A stretch of 64,000 nucleotides of DNA from Neisseria bacilliformis (GTDB lineage: Bacteria; Pseudomonadota; Gammaproteobacteria; Burkholderiales; Neisseriaceae), in NCBI RefSeq assembly GCF_014055025.1, contig NZ_CP059571.1, forward strand, positions 2,294,001-2,358,000. Reading direction: 5' to 3'. This document shows positions 57,368 to 64,000 of the stretch, piece after piece (the stretch's first letter is position 1; each line of letters begins with the position of its first letter). A program made the translations under genes and the position numbers. Below the pieces are notes generated by a model, which did no database searches, was not told where the DNA came from, and saw only the letters and a program-made list of their open reading frames with translations.

Positions 57368-59464
57368 CTATTTTTTGTTGCCCAGTTTCTGCCACAGGAA
57401 GGCGTAGGCGAGGGTGTTCATGTGCGCCTGCTGTTTGCTGTTGGCCGCGCCGCCGTGGCCGCCTTCGGTGTTTTCGTAATACAGCGCGTCTTTGCCTGCC
57501 GCTTCCATTTTCGCCATCATTTTGCGCGCATGGCCGGGGTGGACGCGGTCGTCGCGGGTGGAGGTGGTAAAGAGTACCGGCGGGTATTTTTTGGCGGGGT
57601 CGAAGAGGTGGTAGGGCGAGAAGGTGCGGATATACGCCCATTCTTCGGGTTTGTCGGGGTCGCCGTATTCGGCCATCCATGATGCGCCGGCCAGCAGTTT
57701 GCTGTAACGCTGCATGTCCAAAAGCGGCACTTGCACGACCACCGCGCCGAAGAGTTCGGGATATTGGGTAATCATGTTGCCCATCAAGAGGCCGCCGTTG
57801 CTGCCGCCTTGTGCGCCGAGGTGTTCGGGCGAGGTGATTTTGCGCGCGGCGAGGTCGCGGGCGACGGCGGCGAAGTCTTCATAGGATTTGTGGCGGTTTT
57901 CTTTGAGCGCGGCTCTGTGCCATGCGGGGCCGTATTCGCCGCCGCGTATGTTGGCGACAACGTACACGCCGTGGCGGCCTGTTTGGTCGGTGCGCTCGAG
58001 CCATGCGCGGCCGACCGTGCCGGAGTAGTGCGGCGGCATGGACACTTCAAAGCCGCCGTAGCCGTAGAGCAGCGTGGGGTTTTTGCCGTCGGCTTTGAGG
58101 TTTTTGTGGGCGACGAGGAAATAAGGCACGCGCGTGCCGTCTTTGCTCACGGCAAAGTATTGTTTGGCGGTGTAATCCGCTGCGGTGAAGAAGGCGGGCG
58201 CACTTTTGAGTTTTTCAGACGATCCGGCCGCGTCGGCAAGATAGAGTGTGTCGGGTTGGGTGTAGCCGCCGACGGTCAGCCATACTTGGTCGGAATTGTC
58301 TTCGTCAACTGCGCTCGCGTAGATTTTGCTGTTGTCGGGCAGGTCTTTGATGCCGCCCTGTTTCCATTGCTTGCGCTCGTCTAGGACGACGATGCGGTTT
58401 TTCACGTCGTGCAGCAGGTTGAGCACGACATGGTTTTTGGTCCACACGGCCGCGTCGAGCGAGGTGTGGGCATCGGGCTCGAACAGGACGGTGATGTCGC
58501 GTTTGCCGCGCATCCATGCGTCGAAATCGGCCACCAAATACGAGCCGGCTTTGTAGGTTTTGCCGTTCAGCGTCCAGTCTTCGCGCGGGCTGAGGGTGAG
58601 ATAACGGCGCACCACGCCTTTTTTCACGGAGTTCGGCACGTCTTCGATTTTTTTCAGACGACCTTGGTCGAGCAGATAGAGTTCGTCGTTGTAAAAATCG
58701 ATGGTGCGGTAAACGAAATCGCGTTCAAAGCCTTTAGCGTGGTCGCGGGCGGCGGAGGCGGACATGTCTTTTTGTCCGGCCGCAAAGATTTTCTGCGCGG
58801 ATGCCATCGGCGTGCCGCGCGTCCAGATGCGCACTTCGCGCGGATAGCCGGAATCGGTGAGGCTGCCCGCGCCGAAGTCGGTGGAAACGAAGACGTGGTC
58901 GCGGTCTATCCAGCCGAGCGAGCCTTTGGCTTCGGGGCGGTAAAAGCCGTTTTCGACAAATTTTTTGCTGTTCAAATCAAATTCGCGGGTAACGTCGGCA
59001 TCCGCCCCGCCGCGCGAGAGGCTGACGAGGCAGCGGCTGTAATCGGGTTTGAGGCAGTCTGCGCCGTGCCACACCCAGTTTTCTTTTTCTTGGCGGTTGA
59101 GCGCGTCGATGTCGAGCAGCACTTCCCATTTTGGGTTCGGTTTGCGGTATTCGGCCGGCGTGGTGCGCCGCCACAAGCCTTGCTGGTGCTGCGCGTCGGT
59201 CCAGAAGTTGTAGTAGTAGTTGCCGCGTTTGGAAACATAGGGAATTTTGCCCTGCGCGGTCAGCACGCCCATGATGTCGGCCTGCATTTTGGCAGAGTCG
59301 GCGGTCATTAATTGCTGTTCGGCGGTTTGGTTGCGGCTTTTGACCCATTTGAGGGCTTTTTCGCCGGCTATGTCTTCGAGCCAGAGATGGGGGTCGGCCT
59401 GCCCGGCGGCGTGGGATGTGGCGGCCAGTGCGGCCAGGGTGATGGCGGACAGGTTTTTTTTCAT
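57368..59464 (-). CDS. Prolyl oligopeptidase family serine peptidase (S9), secreted
   Basis: 698 residues with a signal peptide (about 1-19). The beta-propeller N-terminal domain covers about 25-430; the alpha/beta-hydrolase C-terminal domain carries the nucleophile in GGSNGG (near 556), Asp in TSTRDDRVHPGH (near 640) and His in EGGHGG (near 668). The enzyme cleaves Pro-containing short peptides in the periplasm. Close in length to other Neisseriaceae S9A enzymes. Confidence 0.92.
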   Translation of the reverse strand: MKKNLSAITLAALAATSHAAGQADPHLWLEDIAGEKALKWVKSRNQTAEQQLMTADSAKMQADIMGVLTAQGKIPYVSKRGNYYYNFWTDAQHQQGLWRRTTPAEYRKPNPKWEVLLDIDALNRQEKENWVWHGADCLKPDYSRCLVSLSRGGADADVTREFDLNSKKFVENGFYRPEAKGSLGWIDRDHVFVSTDFGAGSLTDSGYPREVRIWTRGTPMASAQKIFAAGQKDMSASAARDHAKGFERDFVYRTIDFYNDELYLLDQGRLKKIEDVPNSVKKGVVRRYLTLSPREDWTLNGKTYKAGSYLVADFDAWMRGKRDITVLFEPDAHTSLDAAVWTKNHVVLNLLHDVKNRIVVLDERKQWKQGGIKDLPDNSKIYASAVDEDNSDQVWLTVGGYTQPDTLYLADAAGSSEKLKSAPAFFTAADYTAKQYFAVSKDGTRVPYFLVAHKNLKADGKNPTLLYGYGGFEVSMPPHYSGTVGRAWLERTDQTGRHGVYVVANIRGGEYGPAWHRAALKENRHKSYEDFAAVARDLAARKITSPEHLGAQGGSNGGLLMGNMITQYPELFGAVVVQVPLLDMQRYSKLLAGASWMAEYGDPDKPEEWAYIRTFSPYHLFDPAKKYPPVLFTTSTRDDRVHPGHARKMMAKMEAAGKDALYYENTEGGHGGAANSKQQAHMNTLAYAFLWQKLGNKK

Positions 59465-59535
59465 GGGTTCTCCTGATTGCAGGCTTGCCGCGTTGTGCCT
59501 GCATGGTAGGCGGTGTTTTTCTGATGGATAAAAAA

Positions 59536-59577
59536 GGCCGTCTGAAAACCGGTTTCGGGTTTTCAGACGGCCTCAGT
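59536..59577. terminator. AG-type uptake-sequence terminator
   Basis: AGGCCGTCTGAAAACC pairs with GGGTTTTCAGACGGCCT. It lies downstream of cysS on the minus strand. Confidence 0.85.
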
Positions 59578-59587
59578 TTACAATGCC

Positions 59588-61009
59588 TTAACCTCTGCGC
59601 CAAGTCGTTATGCCCGCGCTATCTTCGAGAATAATATTTTGCGCAGTGAGCAGGTCGCGGATGCGGTCGGATTCCGCCCAGTTTTTATCGGCGCGCGCCT
59701 GTTTGCGCATGGCAATCAGGTTTTCGATTTCTTCGTTGGAGAGGCCGTCTGAAGCCGTGCCGCCTTGTAAAAATTCGGTCGGATCGCGTTGCAGCAGGCC
59801 GATGATGCCGCCGAGGGCTTTGAGGCAGCCGGAGAGTGCCGCGTCGCGGGTTTTGTTGACTTCGCCCGCCAGCTCGAACAACACGGCTACGGCTTCGACC
59901 GTGCCGAAATCGTCGTTCATCGCGGCGTAGAAGCGGCGGGTGTAGTTATTGGCCGTTTCGCTTAATGCAAACCCGGCGGGCGGGGTGTTTTTCAGCGCGG
60001 TGTAAAGACGGGCGAGCGCGCCTTTTGCGTCGTCCAGATGCGCGTCGGAATAATTCAGCGGGCTGCGGTAGTGGGCGCGGAGGATGAAAAAGCGCACGAC
60101 TTCGGGGTCGTATTGTTTCAACACATCGCGGATGGTGAAGAAATTGCCCAGCGATTTGGACATTTTTTCGCCGTCCACGCGGATAAAGCCGTTGTGCAGC
60201 CAGTATTTCACATGGCTGGCCACGGGTTTGCCGTGGTGCGTGAGCGTGTGGTCGTGGCCGCAGGTATGGCCGCTTGCGCCGACGCTTTGGGCGATTTCGT
60301 TTTCATGGTGGGGGAACTGCAAATCCGCGCCGCCGCCGTGGATGTCGAAGGTGTCGCCGAACAGGTTTTCGCTCATGGCCGAGCATTCGATGTGCCAGCC
60401 CGGGCGGCCTTGTCCCCACGGGCTTTCCCATGCCGGTTCGCCCGCTTTGGCGGCTTTCCACAGCACGAAATCGAGCGGGTCGCGCTTGAAGCCGTCCACT
60501 TCCACGCGCTCGCCCGCGCGCAAATCATCGAGCGATTTGCCGGAGAGCTGGCCGTAGGCGGGAAACTCGCGCACGGCGTAATACACGTCGCCGTTGGCGG
60601 CGGGGTAGGCTTTGCCTTTTTGAATCAGCGATTCGATCATGGCAATCATCTGCGGGATGTTTTCCGTAGCCTTGGGTTCGAGGTCGGGGCGCAGCACGCC
60701 CAGCGCGTCGGCATCTTCATGCATGGCGGCGATAAAACGCGCGGTCAGCTCGCCGATGGTCTCGCCGTTTTCAGCGGCGCGGGCGATGATTTTGTCGTCG
60801 ATGTCGGTGATGTTGCGCACATAAGTGAGCGGATAACCGCATTCGCGCAGCCAGCGGGCAATCATGTCAAATACCACCATCACGCGGGCATGGCCGAGAT
60901 GGCAGTAGTCGTAAACAGTCATGCCGCACACGTACATGCGCACGTTGGCGGGGTCGATGGGGGAGAAGGCTTCTTTTTGACGGGTGAGGGTGTTGTAGAG
61001 GTTTAGCAT
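59588..61009 (-). CDS. cysS: Cysteinyl-tRNA synthetase
   Basis: 473 residues from the ATG at 61009 ([13 protein letters not shown]); a longer frame to 61090 is rejected because the family starts here. HIGH-type motif [10 protein letters not shown], zinc Cys in [18 protein letters not shown] and KMSKSLGN are intact. Charges tRNA-Cys. Essential housekeeping gene. Confidence 0.97.
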   Translation of the reverse strand: MLNLYNTLTRQKEAFSPIDPANVRMYVCGMTVYDYCHLGHARVMVVFDMIARWLRECGYPLTYVRNITDIDDKIIARAAENGETIGELTARFIAAMHEDADALGVLRPDLEPKATENIPQMIAMIESLIQKGKAYPAANGDVYYAVREFPAYGQLSGKSLDDLRAGERVEVDGFKRDPLDFVLWKAAKAGEPAWESPWGQGRPGWHIECSAMSENLFGDTFDIHGGGADLQFPHHENEIAQSVGASGHTCGHDHTLTHHGKPVASHVKYWLHNGFIRVDGEKMSKSLGNFFTIRDVLKQYDPEVVRFFILRAHYRSPLNYSDAHLDDAKGALARLYTALKNTPPAGFALSETANNYTRRFYAAMNDDFGTVEAVAVLFELAGEVNKTRDAALSGCLKALGGIIGLLQRDPTEFLQGGTASDGLSNEEIENLIAMRKQARADKNWAESDRIRDLLTAQNIILEDSAGITTWRRG

Positions 61010-61019
61010 GGGTTTTGTA

Positions 61020-61316
61020 TTAATCGTGTAGTTGTCGTGTTGATTTGACGGATAAAACCAATAATGTATCATTTTGTGTTTCGTAAACAATCCGGTATTT
61101 GCCGTGTATCGGAAACAGCTCTCGGGTGTTTGGAATCAGGCCAGGTTTACCCATGTGCGGATTGTCGGCAGCAATGCCGAGTAATCTGTCAAATTCATCC
61201 AAATATTTGATAGCACTTTGCGCACCTGAAAAATCGGCGACTCGATCCAATACAGCCGCCAAATTATCGGCTGCCTCGGCCGACCATTTAATTTCCACTG
61301 CCGTCTGCTTTTTCAT
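61020..61316 (-). CDS. RelE/ParE-type toxin
   Basis: 98 residues. ParE/RelE fold pattern: [23 protein letters not shown]..., then [18 protein letters not shown] and [14 protein letters not shown]. These toxins inhibit gyrase (ParE) or ribosome function (RelE). It overlaps the antitoxin gene by 29 bp, just upstream of cysS. Confidence 0.88.
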   Translation of the reverse strand: MKKQTAVEIKWSAEAADNLAAVLDRVADFSGAQSAIKYLDEFDRLLGIAADNPHMGKPGLIPNTRELFPIHGKYRIVYETQNDTLLVLSVKSTRQLHD

Positions 61317-61548
61317 TCAGTATCTGCCGCACGCGACTAATGGCTTCTTCATGCGAAAGCGTACGGCCTGCGGCGATGTCTTCGCGCCCGCGTGCGACTG
61401 AGGCGGCCAGTTCTTCATATTCGCGCCTTTGCTCGATATAGCTGTCGAACATTTTCAGCAGCAGGCTGCTGCGGCTTTCTCCGGTTTCTTGTTCTAATTT
61501 GACCAATGCGGCAGCGCGGCCGGCATTGAGTTCTATTTGGGCACGCAT
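61288..61548 (-). CDS. Antitoxin of the RelE/ParE pair
   Basis: 86 residues, MRAQIELNAGRAAALVKLEQETGESRSSLLLKM, a ribbon-helix-helix-like N-terminus with a long helical tail (SYIEQRREYEELAASVARGREDIAAGRTLSHEEAISRV). Resembles ParD/RHH antitoxins. It probably represses the operon and binds the toxin with its tail. Confidence 0.8.
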   Translation of the reverse strand: MRAQIELNAGRAAALVKLEQETGESRSSLLLKMFDSYIEQRREYEELAASVARGREDIAAGRTLSHEEAISRVRQILNEKADGSGN

Positions 61549-61569
61549 GTTATTCCTTTGTTTTTAAAA

Positions 61570-61612
61570 AGGTCGTCTGAAACACAATAACAAATTTTTC
61601 AGACGGCCTCAA
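61570..61612. terminator. Uptake-sequence terminator of mixed type
   Basis: AGGTCGTCTGAA (the mucosa-type variant) pairs with TTCAGACGGCCT across about 18 bases. Lies between obgE and the antitoxin gene. Confidence 0.75.
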
Positions 61613-61619
61613 TTGGCAT

Positions 61620-63002
<1,383 letters not shown>

Positions 63003-63008
63003 GTATTG

Positions 63009-63075
63009 CAGGCCGTCTGAAAACCGTGTTGCGGCGCGGAAAAACCATGCCGCCGCGTTTTTCAGACGGCCTCTT
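63009..63075. terminator. AG-type uptake-sequence terminator downstream of purD
   Basis: AGGCCGTCTGAAAACC pairs with GTTTTTCAGACGGCCT over a loop of about 30 bases; follows the purD stop (minus strand). Confidence 0.7.
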
Positions 63076-63087
63076 TGCTTTATGCGC

Positions 63088-64000
63088 TCAACGGCCTATG
63101 GCTTTGGCGGCAATGTCTTTGCGGTACTGCATACCGTCGAAGCGGATTTTTTGCACGGCCTGATAGGCGGTTTGCTGCGCCTGTTCCACGGTGTCGCCGA
63201 GACCGACGACGCAGAGGACGCGCCCGCCGTTGCTGACGGTGTGGCCGTCTGAAAGGGCGGTTCCGGCGTGGAAGACTTTGCCGGTTTCGTTGGCCGCGTC
63301 TATGCCTTCGATAATGTCGCGTTTGCGCGGGCTGTCGGGGTAGCCTGCGGCGGCGAGGACGACGCCGACGGCGGTTTGCGGCTTCCATTGGGCGGTCGCT
63401 TCGTTCAGACGGCCTTCGATGCCGGCCTGCACGAGGGCGGCGAAATCGCTGTCGAGGCGGCTCATCACGGGCTGGGTTTCGGGGTCGCCGAAGCGGCAGT
63501 TGAACTCGATCACCGAAGGCGCGCCGGACGCGTCTATCATCAGGCCGGCATAAAGGAAGCCGGTAAACGGGATGCCGTCGGCCTTCATGCCGCGCACGGC
63601 GGGGAGGACGATTTCGTCCATCACGCGGCGGTAGACTTCGTCTGTTACCACGGGGGCGGGGCTGTACGCGCCCATGCCGCCGGTGTTGGGGCCTTTGTCG
63701 CCGTCGAGCAGGCGTTTGTGGTCTTGGCTGGTGGCCATCGGCAACACGTTTTCGCCGTCGCACATCACGATGAAGCTGGCTTCCTCGCCCTGCAAAAAGT
63801 CTTCGATCACCACGCGCGCGCCCGCTTCGCCCATTTTGTTGGCCAGCAGCATATCGTCTATCGCGGCGTGCGCTTCGTCTTCGTTCATGGCGACAATCAC
63901 GCCCTTGCCCGCCGCGAGGCCGTCGGCCTTGATGACGATGGGCGCGCCTTTTTCTTTCACATAGGCATGGGCTTCTCCGGCGTTTTCAAAGGTGCGGTAT
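63088..64000 (-). CDS. purD: Phosphoribosylamine-glycine ligase, C-terminal part
   Basis: The frame is open to the window edge, so the N-terminus lies outside. ATP-grasp features include APIVIKADGLAAGKGVIVA, SFIVMCDGENVLPMATSQDHKR, GGMGAYSPAP and EFNCRFGDPETQPVM; the C-terminal domain ends near 63088. Catalyses the second step of purine synthesis. Confidence 0.95.
   Translation of the reverse strand, partial: YRTFENAGEAHAYVKEKGAPIVIKADGLAAGKGVIVAMNEDEAHAAIDDMLLANKMGEAGARVVIEDFLQGEEASFIVMCDGENVLPMATSQDHKRLLDGDKGPNTGGMGAYSPAPVVTDEVYRRVMDEIVLPAVRGMKADGIPFTGFLYAGLMIDASGAPSVIEFNCRFGDPETQPVMSRLDSDFAALVQAGIEGRLNEATAQWKPQTAVGVVLAAAGYPDSPRKRDIIEGIDAANETGKVFHAGTALSDGHTVSNGGRVLCVVGLGDTVEQAQQTAYQAVQKIRFDGMQYRKDIAAKAIGR

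Noticed and set aside
58409-59311. Long plus-strand frame opposite the S9 peptidase
   Set aside because: Composition and codon pattern are those of an antisense shadow; the S9 catalytic motifs are on the minus strand.

Overview
The window looks like a Neisseriaceae chromosome (Neisseria or a close relative) carrying the right-hand part of a large integrative conjugative element (ICE). The DNA-uptake words of this family (AGGCCGTCTGAA, its inverted-repeat terminators, and the Kingella-type variant AGGCAGCCTGAA) occur throughout. The right flank, from about 52.4 kb on, holds ordinary chromosomal genes: pcm, a NUDIX hydrolase, a VWA lipoprotein, an S9 peptidase, cysS, obgE and purD. The species cannot be fixed from the sequence alone.

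Layout. (1) 1-15.1 kb, plus strand: an F-type (SXT/GGI-like) conjugation operon reading traK (end only), traB, traV, a traA-like pilin, topB, a Tat-exported M15-type peptidase, ssb, traC, trbI, an S26-type peptidase, a trbC-traW fusion, traU, a Sel1 protein, traF and traH. (2) 15.1-21.6 kb: traG, whose AT-richer 3' end adds a CHAP-like and a lysozyme-like domain. It is followed by a lysozyme-inhibitor-like (LprI/DUF1311) gene, two small unknown genes on the opposite strand and an AtlA-like lytic transglycosylase. (3) 21.7-24.7 kb: a Xer-type recombinase, a lipoprotein, a serine resolvase and a VapBC module. (4) 25.2-32.1 kb: an IS1016-like element with an 8-bp target duplication, then an AT-rich type II CBASS defence operon (CD-NTase, JAB deconjugase, E2-E1 ligase, patatin phospholipase), then a second IS1595-family element split by an IS5-family insertion. 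(5) 32.1-44.1 kb, minus strand: about fourteen accessory ICE genes (two DUF1281 paralogues, a DNA methylase, a SNF2-like helicase, DUF3275, DUF3577, several unknowns). (6) 44.4-52.3 kb, minus strand: the replication and partition block (DUF3158-like, TIGR03761-type, two double-wHTH proteins, DUF2857-like, parB, parA). ParA lies at the element's right end, next to chromosomal pcm. (7) 52.4-64 kb: chromosome.

The most striking non-protein signal is in region 5. Fourteen genes (one at 25.2 kb, thirteen between 32.9 and 44.1 kb) carry the same kind of 5' leader. Arm 1 pairs with arm 2 to form a hairpin followed by a T tract, which looks like an intrinsic terminator. Arm 2 can instead pair with arm 3, which contains the Shine-Dalgarno sequence just before the ATG. 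The arm sequences differ from copy to copy but usually change together, which is covariation across three strands. Upstream of many copies lie a second covarying hairpin with a YUCG-type loop and a repeated promoter/operator-like element. Three of the leader-controlled genes also contain an in-frame TGA followed by a well-formed reading frame.

The element is a chimera: it pairs an F-type secretion system with a maintenance block of the PFGI-1/pKLC102/SPI-7 type. Relaxase and coupling-protein genes are not in the window and presumably lie to the left.
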